The position numbers and the translations under genes were made by a program. Positions 1-6,697 of a DNA stretch of 11,819 bases are shown here, in pieces. Positions within the stretch are counted from its first letter, which is position 1. Every line of letters starts with the position of its first letter. Source of the DNA: Oscillibacter sp. (GTDB lineage: Bacteria; Bacillota; Clostridia; Oscillospirales; Oscillospiraceae); assembly GCA_022796315.1 (NCBI GenBank), contig JAAWIL010000051.1:1-11819 (forward strand). Reading direction: 5' to 3'. The notes under the pieces are model-generated. The model saw only the letters and a list, made by a program, of their open reading frames with translations. It did no database searches and had not been told where the DNA came from.

Positions 1-23
1 TCGGTTGTGAATACAGGTTCTTA

Positions 24-183
24 GAGCCTGTTTAATATCTCGACGTGTATGGATTGGCGAGTGGATTTTTTGCCCTGCAAGGCAAAAATCCGCAGGCATT
101 CTGACGGATGGCAAGGATTTTTAACGCAGTCAGGGCGGAAAATACGCCGCCAAGACATGCGCGGGGAGATTTTAAACAGGCTC
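24..183 (+). mobile_element. 160-bp MITE-like element, complete copy
   Basis: The element is bounded by inverted repeats. The left end reads GAGCCTGTTTAATATCTC and the reverse complement of the right end reads GAGCCTGTTTAAAATCTC; the similarity continues imperfectly for about 36 bp per side, to TTGGCG. It is flanked by TTA at 21-23 and TTA at 184-186, which fits a 3-bp target duplication of TNA type. No transposase can be encoded in 160 bp, so it would be a non-autonomous element. Inside is a hairpin at 63-91 (12-base arm GGATTTTTTGCC against GGCAAAAATCC with one T bulged, loop CTGCAA) and a shorter GGCGG/CCGCC stem at 134-151. A near-identical copy starts at 11726. The ends and 3-bp TNA duplication recall some IS5-superfamily groups, but that assignment is from memory and unverified. 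The right flanking TTA is the stop codon of the SIS gene. Confidence 0.85.
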
Positions 184-756
184 TTACAGATCCTGATCCT
201 GCTGGGCCAGGATGTACATCATCATATGGTCCAGGATCATGTGGACGTCCTCCACAATCTGCATGTTGTCAATTCCCACGTGGATCACATGCCGGGCCTC
301 ACGCAGGAGCTTCCCGCCGTCATAGCCCACCAGGGCTGCGGTGACCGCGCCATGCTCCTTGGCGTAGCGGATGGCCCGGACCACGTTCTCAGAGTTTCCG
401 CTGCCGGAGATGCCGATCACCAGGTCGCCCTCCCGGAGCTTGGCCTGGAGGGGGTAGACGAAGACATCCTCATAGCTGAGATCGTTGGCGATAGCCAGCA
501 GCAGCGGCATGTTGTCGTTGAGGCACTCCATGTCATACTTCACGCTCTGCCCCAGGCTCACGCCCTTGCAGAAGTCGCAGACATAGTGGGAGGCGGTGGC
601 GCCGCTGCCGCCGTTGCCACAGATGAAGATCCGCTTCCGCCCCTTCCGCGCCGCCTCCATGAGATTCATCAGCTCGCTCACCGCCCCCAGATCCAGCTGG
701 TCCAGGATGCGCTTCTCCTGCTCCAGATAGTCCCGAAGCTGCTTTTCATAATTCAT
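184..756 (-). CDS. GmhA-like SIS-domain sugar phosphate isomerase
   Basis: This 190-residue protein has a single SIS domain and almost exactly the length of phosphoheptose isomerase GmhA (about 190 residues), which interconverts sedoheptulose 7-phosphate and a D-glycero-D-manno-heptose 7-phosphate in the cytoplasm. Visible motifs are CGNGGSG at residues 46-52 followed by H57, the phosphate-binding ISGSGNSEN at 116-124, and a C-terminal VEDVHMILDH at 168-177. Aligned by eye to GmhA, whose metal ligands are His, Glu, Gln and His, the equivalents here would be H57, D61, E169 and H177, so two ligands appear substituted. The start has AGGAGG 9 nt upstream and overlaps the kinase stop as ATGA, implying translational coupling. 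It is the last gene of the operon; its TAA stop is the triplet duplicated beside the MITE. A different ketose/aldose phosphate substrate is possible. SIS family is certain; the heptose substrate is inference. Confidence 0.88.
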   Translation of the reverse strand: MNYEKQLRDYLEQEKRILDQLDLGAVSELMNLMEAARKGRKRIFICGNGGSGATASHYVCDFCKGVSLGQSVKYDMECLNDNMPLLLAIANDLSYEDVFVYPLQAKLREGDLVIGISGSGNSENVVRAIRYAKEHGAVTAALVGYDGGKLLREARHVIHVGIDNMQIVEDVHMILDHMMMYILAQQDQDL

Positions 757-1802
757 AACTGGTTTCCTCCTGTTTCCGCAAACATGGTTCCGTAAGACCG
801 CAGCCGCTCACACACCTGGGGCACGGTGGCCGTCCCGGTGACGCCCAGCTGCTGGATGGTGATGGAGGACACGCAGCAGCCCAGCGCCGCCGCCTCCTCC
901 GGGGTCAGGCCCAGGGTCAGCCCCAGCACGATGCCGGCGGTGGAGGCGTCCCCCGCGCCCACAATGTCAATGGGCCCTGTGACGGGAAAGGCGGGCACTT
1001 GTGCCGTCCCCTCCTCCCGCAGCACCAGCATCCCCCGCTCCCCGCGGGTGACGAAGAAGGTGTTGCCCGTCTGCCGCCGCAGCCGCTCCGCCGCCCGCTC
1101 CAGGATCTCCGGGTCCTCGCTGCCGCTGTCCGGCGTGCCGGCCGTCAGCTCCAGATGGTTGCACTTGACAATCATATCCCGGAACTCCCGGGAAAAGGCC
1201 CTGGAGTCCACATAAAAGAGCTTCTCCGGGTGCCGCCGGGCCAGGCGGCTGACCTCCCCCCGGACCGTATCCGTGAGGACCCCCAGGTTCCGCTGGCAGA
1301 ACTGGTCGATCAGGATCACCGCGTCCGCCTCCGGCAGCCGGGCCTCCAGATTCTCCAGCAGGCGGGCCTGGAGATCCTGGGGCGGCGGGGTGAAGTTCCG
1401 GAAATCCAGGCGGTTCATCTCCGCCCAGGTTCCGTCCGGCTGGAGGCGCATGGGCTTGGTGTAGACGGCGGTACACACCTCCGGGGAGCGCACCATGGAG
1501 GCGGTGTCCGCCCCCACGGCCTCCAGGCACCGCCGGAGCTCAAAGCCCTCGCCGTCCTCCCCCATGAGCCCGATGGAGATCACCTGGGCCCCCAGGGCCC
1601 GGAGGTTGTTGGTGATGGTGCCGCCGGACCCGGCGTACATCCGCTTCTCGTGGACCTGGTAGGCCGTCAGCCCCGTCTCCACGGAGGGTTCGTCCCGGCT
1701 GGGGTCGATGTAGAGGTACTTGTCCAGGGTGTAGTCCCCGAACACGATCATCCGGGCCTCCGCCGCGCGGCTCAGCGCCTGAAGAATGGGCCGGACGTTC
1801 AT
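753..1802 (-). CDS. PfkB-family carbohydrate kinase, HldE-kinase-like
   Basis: The 349-residue protein is a ribokinase/PfkB-fold ATP-dependent sugar kinase. The N-terminal FGDYTLDKYLY (21-31) and AGSGGTITNNLRALG (57-71) match the style of the HldE/RfaE kinase domain. A VTRGERGM strand-turn lies at 251-258. The PfkB signature IVGAGDAS at 280-287 places the catalytic base at D285. HldE would carry a second, cytidylyltransferase-like domain and be near 475 residues; here the protein ends after the kinase fold, so it can only phosphorylate. The ribosome binding site is weak (a GGGGCACGGA stretch), but the start overlaps the upstream stop as ATGA, so reinitiation is likely. The pairing with a GmhA-like SIS gene makes a heptose 7-phosphate kinase or a related sugar (phosphate) kinase plausible. 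Family is secure; substrate is inferred. Confidence 0.88.
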   Translation of the reverse strand: MNVRPILQALSRAAEARMIVFGDYTLDKYLYIDPSRDEPSVETGLTAYQVHEKRMYAGSGGTITNNLRALGAQVISIGLMGEDGEGFELRRCLEAVGADTASMVRSPEVCTAVYTKPMRLQPDGTWAEMNRLDFRNFTPPPQDLQARLLENLEARLPEADAVILIDQFCQRNLGVLTDTVRGEVSRLARRHPEKLFYVDSRAFSREFRDMIVKCNHLELTAGTPDSGSEDPEILERAAERLRRQTGNTFFVTRGERGMLVLREEGTAQVPAFPVTGPIDIVGAGDASTAGIVLGLTLGLTPEEAAALGCCVSSITIQQLGVTGTATVPQVCERLRSYGTMFAETGGNQL

Positions 1803-2791
1803 TCCGTGCCCCGCTTCCAGTCGGCATAAAAGGCCGCCTCCGCCAGGTTCGGCAGCGTGCGGTTGTGCTCGCCCTGGATGTAGTGGCTCTCGCCGCCGTC
1901 CGCCACCGTCCGGGCCAGGATGGTCTTCCAGGGCCGGAAGTAGTAGCGGGGATCGGTCTTGGGCGGGGCCTCCTGGTAGCCGCCGCTGCCGTCAATGGGC
2001 TGGAGATCAAAGACCGCCGTGTGGAAATGGCGGATCTCCCGCCCCTCCTGCGCCGCCACGTTCCGGGCCATGGCCAGGGCCTTCAGGTAGACCTCCGGGC
2101 CGGCCACGGCGGAGCCGAAGTTCAGGAACACGCCGTGCTCCAGGTTCAGAACGCTCTGGGCGTAGATCAAAAAGTCCGTATAGGAGCAGGCCCCCATGGC
2201 CGCGCCGTCGCAGTTGGGGTGCTCGTGGATGATGTCGTTGCCGATGCCCACGTGGACCGTCACCGGCACCCCCAGGTGGTAGCCCATGGCCAGCACGCTG
2301 GAGTCCCGGTAGGGGAGTTTTTCCTCCCAGATGTAGCGGCCCAGGGCCTCGCCCCAGCCGATGCCGTCCTTCGCCCCCTGGACGATGATGTCGTTGATGC
2401 GCCCCGTCTCCTCCCAGAGGCCGAACTGGCCCTCCCGGATGTACTTGGCCACGCTCTCACAGGTGTGGCCCATCAGGGCGAACTCGAAGTCGTGGATGGA
2501 CCCGGCGCCGTTGGTGGCGAAGTGGTTCACCAGCCCCCGCTCCATCAGTTCAATCATATAGGCGGCGTTCCCCGTGCGGATCACGTGGGCGCCGTACATC
2601 AGCAGAACCGTGGCGTCATAGGTCCTGCGGGCCTCCACCATGGCCTGGCCCAGCACCGGCAGGGCCGGGTGGGTAAACGATGGGGGCGGCAGAACCGTGT
2701 CCACCAGAACGTCCCCCAGGTCCACGTCATGGACCCGCTGCTCCAGGGGCAGCAGGCGCAGCTTCGTGCGGTCAAACTGTGGATACGGCAT
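1799..2791 (-). CDS. Deoxyhypusine-synthase-like protein of unknown function
   Basis: This 330-residue protein is not confidently recognised. The frame opens further upstream to 2893, but the start at 2791 has AGGAGGG 6 nt before it, and the 34 extra residues would lie inside the HAD gene. The segment HFATNGAGSIHDFEFALMG (90-108) resembles the Rossmann-type nucleotide loop of deoxyhypusine synthases (TTAGGxEED), and the later stretch VFLNFGSAVAGPEVYLKAL (221-239) recalls the same fold. A histidine/aspartate-rich segment at 179-193 (VHVGIGNDIIHEHPN) could line an active site. Bacteria do not normally make hypusine, so spermidine-dependent eIF5A modification is unlikely; an NAD-dependent reaction on a sugar intermediate is a guess from context. 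It overlaps the HAD gene by 20 nt and the kinase gene by 4 nt, so it is tightly coupled to both. The family call rests on short motifs read by eye. Confidence 0.85.
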   Translation of the reverse strand: MPYPQFDRTKLRLLPLEQRVHDVDLGDVLVDTVLPPPSFTHPALPVLGQAMVEARRTYDATVLLMYGAHVIRTGNAAYMIELMERGLVNHFATNGAGSIHDFEFALMGHTCESVAKYIREGQFGLWEETGRINDIIVQGAKDGIGWGEALGRYIWEEKLPYRDSSVLAMGYHLGVPVTVHVGIGNDIIHEHPNCDGAAMGACSYTDFLIYAQSVLNLEHGVFLNFGSAVAGPEVYLKALAMARNVAAQEGREIRHFHTAVFDLQPIDGSGGYQEAPPKTDPRYYFRPWKTILARTVADGGESHYIQGEHNRTLPNLAEAAFYADWKRGTE

Positions 2792-3614
2792 AACAATCCC
2801 TCCTGATCGCTTCCAGAATGGCGGTTCCCTCCCGGAAATCCGGGATGATGGCGTTGGCCCCGGCCTCCACCAGCCGGCGGCGCTTCCATTCATTGATCCC
2901 CTGACGGGTCTCCTCGTTGGTAGCCGCGCCGACGGCCAGACCGCCCAGCCGGGCCACCAGCTCCACCTCCACGTAGCCGTCTCCGAAGGAGACCAGCTGT
3001 TTGGGCAGGATGTGCTCCCGCTCCAGCATGTCCCGGATCACCAGCTCCTTGGAGCAGTCCGTCATGCCGTCGTGGGCCCCGTGGATGCCGCCGGCAAAGA
3101 GGCCCTCCAGGCCCAGCAGGCGTGCCTCCCGCAGCACGTCCTCCTCGTCGGTGCCGCTGGCGAGATAGCAGCGGATGCCGCTCTCCCGCAGCAGGGCCAG
3201 GAACGCCCCCGCCCCAGGCACCAGATAGTCCTCCGGCTTGGCCCGGCCCTGGGCCAGGGCCTCCTTCCGGCTGTGAATCCGCTCCTCCAGCCGCCGCAGG
3301 TACTCCCGTTTGTAGGTCAGGGGGTCCCGGGCGGGTCCGCCCCGCTTTTGGACCTCCTCGTCCAGCCGGATGCACTGGAAGATGGTCTGCTTGCCGGTGA
3401 GGGTGTCCACAAAGTCCCGCACGCAGGTCTCCGCGGCCTCCGGGTCCTCCCCCGGGGCCGCCGCCTGGAGCACCTCGGTGAAGTAGGGGATCATGATCCC
3501 CTGCCAGCCCTCCCGGATCAGGCTGATGGTGCCGTCAAAGTCAAAGAGTGCGCAGCGGAGGTCAAAGCCCTGCCAGGGGCGGATGATCTCCACCCCGGAC
3601 GGCGTCTGTTCCAT
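2772..3614 (-). CDS. HAD-superfamily hydrolase (phosphatase-like)
   Basis: This 280-residue cytoplasmic protein is a haloacid dehalogenase-type phosphatase. Motif I is FDFDGT at 24-29, with nucleophile D25 and acid/base D27. Motif II is LASGT at 151-155. Motif III lysine is K189 in CSKELVI. Motif IV is SFGDGYVEVE at 209-218, with acidic metal ligands. About 120 residues between motifs I and II form a helical type-I cap. The order is as in phosphoglycolate-phosphatase/beta-phosphoglucomutase relatives; a mutase activity cannot be excluded. GmhB of heptose biosynthesis is also HAD, but smaller (about 190 residues) and capless, so this is not a canonical GmhB. The start has GGAGG a few nt upstream, directly after the TIM-barrel gene's stop. 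Its 3' end overlaps the next gene by 20 nt. Family is certain; substrate is unknown. Confidence 0.88.
   Translation of the reverse strand: MEQTPSGVEIIRPWQGFDLRCALFDFDGTISLIREGWQGIMIPYFTEVLQAAAPGEDPEAAETCVRDFVDTLTGKQTIFQCIRLDEEVQKRGGPARDPLTYKREYLRRLEERIHSRKEALAQGRAKPEDYLVPGAGAFLALLRESGIRCYLASGTDEEDVLREARLLGLEGLFAGGIHGAHDGMTDCSKELVIRDMLEREHILPKQLVSFGDGYVEVELVARLGGLAVGAATNEETRQGINEWKRRRLVEAGANAIIPDFREGTAILEAIRRDCYAVSTV
2798..2804 (-). promoter_or_regulatory. Ribosome binding site fixing the start at 2791
   Basis: On the minus strand AGGAGGG lies 6 nt before the ATG at 2791, inside the end of the HAD gene. It decides the start of the deoxyhypusine-synthase-like gene against the in-frame ATG at 2893. 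Confidence 0.8.
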
Positions 3615-3626
3615 GGTCTCGCCTCC

Positions 3627-4613
3627 TCAGTCGGTCTTCAGGGCGGAGTCAAAGGCCACCGCGGAGGGCGCGTAATCCGTGCGCCGGGTGAACTCCCAGG
3701 CCTCCTGGGCGCCGTACATCCGCTCCATGCCGGAGTCCTCCCATTCCACGGAGAGGGGACCCTGGTAGTTCATGGCGTTCAGCTCCCGGATGATGCCGTC
3801 GAAGTCCACATTGCCGTGGCCCAGGGACACGAAGTTCCAGCCCCGGCGCAGGTCGCCGAACTCGATGTGGCTGCCCAGAATGCCGGACCGGCCGTCCAGG
3901 CGGATCTTCACATCCTTCATGTGGACATGGTAGATCCGGTCCGCGAAGTCCCGCAGGAACAGGCACGGGTCCACCCCCTGCCACGCCAGGTGGGAGGGGT
4001 CGAAGTTGATGCCCAGGGTGGGCCGGCGGTCAAAGGTCTCCAGCAGCTTCTGGGTGCTGTAGTAGTCAAAGGCGATCTCCGTGGGATGGACCTCCAGGGC
4101 GAACTTCACGCCGCACTGGTCAAAGACGTCAAAAATGGGGCTCCACAGCTCCTTGACCTGCGCGAAGCCGTCGTCCACCATCTGCTGGGAGGTCTGGGGG
4201 AAGGAGTACCAATAGGGCCAGATGGGAGAGCCGGTGAAGCCCGTGACCACCTTGGCCCCGATCTTCTGGGCCGCCCGGGCCACGGCCTTCATCTCCTCCA
4301 CGCCCCACCGGCGGATCTCCTCCGGCTTCCCGGAGAGGCGGGCGGGGGCGAAGTTGTCCAGACGGGGGTCCCACCGGTCCCCCACGCACTGCCCCGCCAG
4401 ATGGGCCCCCAGGGCCCAGACCTTCAGGCTGTTCTTCTCCAGGGCGTCCCGGATGCCCTTCTCATAGGCCGCGTCCTCCAGGAAGCGGTGGGCGTCCAGG
4501 TGGGTGTGGCAGGCGATTTCCAGGCCGTCGTAGCCGATGCCGCTCATGATGCGGCAGACCTCCTCAAAGGGCAGGTCGCCGTACTGTCCCGTGGTAATGG
4601 TAATCGGTCTCAT
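3627..4613 (-). CDS. Sugar phosphate isomerase/epimerase-type TIM-barrel protein
   Basis: The 328-residue protein belongs to the xylose-isomerase-like TIM-barrel superfamily (AP-endonuclease-2 fold; includes IolE, IolI and many sugar epimerases). Likely divalent-metal ligands sit at strand ends: E174 in LEVHPTE, D205 in NFDPSH with H208, H231 in YHVHMKD, and E290 in SVEWED. The N-terminus ITTGQYGDLPFEEV opens strand 1 directly, and there is no signal peptide, so it is cytoplasmic. A GAGGAGG ribosome binding site precedes the start in a 15-nt gap after the oxidoreductase gene. Such proteins are often adjacent to Gfo/Idh/MocA oxidoreductases, where the pair acts on keto sugars, inosose, or oxidised glycosides (for example the C-glycoside-cleaving systems of gut bacteria). 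The precise reaction cannot be told from sequence alone. Confidence 0.9.
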   Translation of the reverse strand: MRPITITTGQYGDLPFEEVCRIMSGIGYDGLEIACHTHLDAHRFLEDAAYEKGIRDALEKNSLKVWALGAHLAGQCVGDRWDPRLDNFAPARLSGKPEEIRRWGVEEMKAVARAAQKIGAKVVTGFTGSPIWPYWYSFPQTSQQMVDDGFAQVKELWSPIFDVFDQCGVKFALEVHPTEIAFDYYSTQKLLETFDRRPTLGINFDPSHLAWQGVDPCLFLRDFADRIYHVHMKDVKIRLDGRSGILGSHIEFGDLRRGWNFVSLGHGNVDFDGIIRELNAMNYQGPLSVEWEDSGMERMYGAQEAWEFTRRTDYAPSAVAFDSALKTD

Positions 4614-4628
4614 GGCACTTCCTCCTCG

Positions 4629-5666
4629 TTACTCTACAAGTTCCGCGTGTCCGCTCTCGCAGGAGCGCTGGTTGGCAAAGATCACCTTCATGGCGTGCAG
4701 GGCGCTCTCGCCGCTGATGGCGGGCGGGCAGCCGGCGGTCACCGCCTCGGCAAAGGCGTCGATCACCCCTGTGGTGGTCCTTCCGCCGGAGGTCTGGTCC
4801 TTGTTGCTGGTGAGCTGGTCCAGGGCATAGGGCACCACGGTGCCGTCCTTCCTCTCCAGGATCAGGGAGTACTGGGGATCGTCGTACATCCGGAGCACGC
4901 CCCCCTGGCAGTAGATCTTGGTGGAGTTGTCCTCGGCGCCGTAGTTGGTCCAGCTGACGTGCATGGTGCCCACCGCCCCGTTCTCCAGGGTGTAGAGGGC
5001 GATGGCGTTGTCGTCCACGTCCACCAGCCGCCCGTCCGGGTAGCGTTTGTCCATGGTGGAGAGCGTCGCCATGGTCTTGACAATCTTCTTGCCCGTGAGG
5101 TAGTACAGAAGATCCGTCTTGTGGACCCCCAGGTCCGCCATGACGCCGAACTGGGCCGCCCGCTTGTCAAAGAACCAGGAGTTCGCCTTGCCGGTCCAGC
5201 CCTCGGGGCCGGGGTGGGAGAAATGGGTCTCAAAGGTCAGGATCTCCCCCAGCTCCCCGCTCCGCAGAATCTCCCGGGCCTTCACATGGGCCTTGGCCAG
5301 GCGCTGGTTCAGGGCGATCATCAGGATCTTCCCGGTTCTGCGCGCGGTCTCCACCATGGCCTCGCACTCCTCCAGAGTCACAGCCATGGGCTTTTCGCAC
5401 AGAACGTGCTTCCCGGCCTCCATGGCCTGGATGGCAATGGAGGCGTGGGAGCTGTTGGAGGTGCAGACGCTGACGGCGTCGATGCCGCTGTCCAGCAGCG
5501 CCTCCACGGAGTCATAGACCTGGCCGCCGTACTGCCGGGCCAGGGCCTCCGCCTTCTCCGGGGTGTGGTTATAGTAGCCTGCCAAAAGGCAGTGGGGATT
5601 CTCGTGGAACTCCGGCGCGTGCCGGACCTCCGCGATCTTTCCGCAGCCGATGATGCCGACTTTCAT
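4629..5666 (-). CDS. Gfo/Idh/MocA-family NAD(P)-dependent oxidoreductase
   Basis: This 345-residue protein has the classic two-domain layout. The N-terminal Rossmann fold starts at residue 2 with VGIIGCGKIA (GxGxxA), has SVCTSNSSHA at 66-75, and the family lysine in CEKPM at 90-94 (K92). The C-terminal alpha/beta domain carries DLGVHKTD at 178-185, matching the DxGxHxxD catalytic motif with H182. The family oxidises or epimerises sugars and inositols through a keto intermediate. No twin-arginine or other signal is seen, so it is cytoplasmic. The start has GGAAAGGAG upstream, preceded by a perfect 7-bp hairpin at 5681-5697. Its neighbours, a ribose-type importer before it and a TIM-barrel isomerase/epimerase after it, suggest it acts first on the imported substrate. 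An inositol dehydrogenase or a sugar 3-dehydrogenase are the main alternatives. Confidence 0.92.
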   Translation of the reverse strand: MKVGIIGCGKIAEVRHAPEFHENPHCLLAGYYNHTPEKAEALARQYGGQVYDSVEALLDSGIDAVSVCTSNSSHASIAIQAMEAGKHVLCEKPMAVTLEECEAMVETARRTGKILMIALNQRLAKAHVKAREILRSGELGEILTFETHFSHPGPEGWTGKANSWFFDKRAAQFGVMADLGVHKTDLLYYLTGKKIVKTMATLSTMDKRYPDGRLVDVDDNAIALYTLENGAVGTMHVSWTNYGAEDNSTKIYCQGGVLRMYDDPQYSLILERKDGTVVPYALDQLTSNKDQTSGGRTTTGVIDAFAEAVTAGCPPAISGESALHAMKVIFANQRSCESGHAELVE

Positions 5667-5680
5667 AGGGTTCTCCTTTC

Positions 5681-5697
5681 CGCCGGGTGACCCGGCG
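5681..5697 (-). other. Perfect 7-bp hairpin before the oxidoreductase ribosome binding site
   Basis: In the 40-nt gap between the permease and the oxidoreductase, CGCCGGG and CCCGGCG form a perfect 7-bp stem with a 3-nt loop. It stops just before the GGAAAGGAG ribosome binding site. No T-run follows on the minus strand, so it is not a classical terminator. It could block exonuclease decay or separate importer expression from enzyme expression (inference). Confidence 0.6.
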
Positions 5698-5706
5698 TGG
5701 TGTGAT

Positions 5707-6696
5707 TCAGCGGCGCTTGTTCTGGAAGTTCTGCATCAGAACCGCCAGGACGATGATGGCCGCGCTGATGGCGCCGTTCAGGTAGGAGGACACGTTGGCG
5801 GCGGTGAGGATGTTGCTGATGATCTTGAACATCAAAACGCCCAGGAAGGTGCCCATGATCTTGCCCCGGCCGCCGCTCATGGAGGTGCCGCCGATGGCCA
5901 CGCCGGCAATGGCGTCCATCTCCCAGCCCATGGCCGCGGAGGCCGCCGCCACCGCCGTCATGCGGGAGGCGTAGATCAGGCTGGCGATGCCGCACATGGC
6001 GCCGGTAATCATGTACGCCGCCGTCTTCACGCCGTCCACGTTGATGCCGGAGAGGCGGGCGGACTTCTCGTTGCTGCCCACGGCAAAGATGTGCTTGCCC
6101 AGCTTCGTCTTCTTCATAACGATGTCAAAGAGGATCACCGCCGCGATGAAGATGATCATCAGGTAGGGGATCTTGAAGCTGCCCAGCTCCAGGCCGCCCA
6201 CCGCCAGCTGGCGGAAGCGGTCATAGATGGCCTTGTCCACCGTGAAGGGTCCTCCCGCGCCGTAGTAGTTGACAACGGCCCGGCAGGCGCTCATGGTGGC
6301 CAGGGTCGCCACCATGGCGGGCATGCCGCCCTTGGTGACCAGCAGGCCGTTGACGCACCCCAGGACCAGACCGAAGGCGATGCAGAACAGAAGCATCACG
6401 AAAATGCTGCCGGTCTTGTTCAGCACCAGGATGCCGAAGCCGCCGATGATGGCCACCTGGGAGCCCACGGAGATATCAATCAGGCCGGCGCCGATGACCA
6501 TGGTCATGCCCATGGAGATCAGGCCGATCATGCTGCCCTGGACAAAGAGGTTGGAGATATTGCTCCAGGTAAAGAAGTTCTTGTTGACGCAGGCGCCGAT
6601 GATCACCAGCAGGATGAAGGACAGCACAAAGCTGTACTCTCTGGTCAGCGCCCGGCCCAGGGTTTTCGCGGTGTCCGCACTCAGTCGTTTTTCCAT
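5707..6696 (-). CDS. Sugar ABC transporter permease (RbsC-type)
   Basis: The 329-residue protein is an integral membrane permease of the ribose/xylose/galactose ABC family. Multiple hydrophobic segments are visible, for example 22-37, 57-72, 97-118, 178-193 and 306-320. Family landmarks are IGAGLIDISVGS at 68-79, the cytoplasmic coupling loop VGSNEKSARLSGI at 206-218, and GGTSMSGGRGKIMG at 269-282, which closely matches the conserved RbsC GGTSxxGGRG stretch. There is a single permease gene, so it would act as a homodimer, as is usual in this family. A GGAGGGG ribosome binding site lies inside the end of the ATPase gene, and only 1 nt separates its ATG from that gene's stop. It ends in a basic NKRR tail. 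The substrate is not predictable from the permease. Confidence 0.95.
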   Translation of the reverse strand: MEKRLSADTAKTLGRALTREYSFVLSFILLVIIGACVNKNFFTWSNISNLFVQGSMIGLISMGMTMVIGAGLIDISVGSQVAIIGGFGILVLNKTGSIFVMLLFCIAFGLVLGCVNGLLVTKGGMPAMVATLATMSACRAVVNYYGAGGPFTVDKAIYDRFRQLAVGGLELGSFKIPYLMIIFIAAVILFDIVMKKTKLGKHIFAVGSNEKSARLSGINVDGVKTAAYMITGAMCGIASLIYASRMTAVAAASAAMGWEMDAIAGVAIGGTSMSGGRGKIMGTFLGVLMFKIISNILTAANVSSYLNGAISAAIIVLAVLMQNFQNKRR

Positions 6697-6697
6697 C

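Noticed and set aside
49..795. Plus-strand open frame starting inside the first MITE copy
   Set aside because: It is antisense to the SIS gene and has no domain or ribosome binding site.
753..1802. Bifunctional HldE (kinase plus nucleotidyltransferase)
   Set aside because: The protein ends after the PfkB domain and no nucleotidyltransferase motif is present in it or nearby.
2640..5690. Plus-strand open frame of 1016 codons
   Set aside because: It runs antisense to four well-supported enzyme genes and has a low-complexity, His/Gly/Leu-rich composition typical of GC-rich shadow frames, with no recognisable domain.
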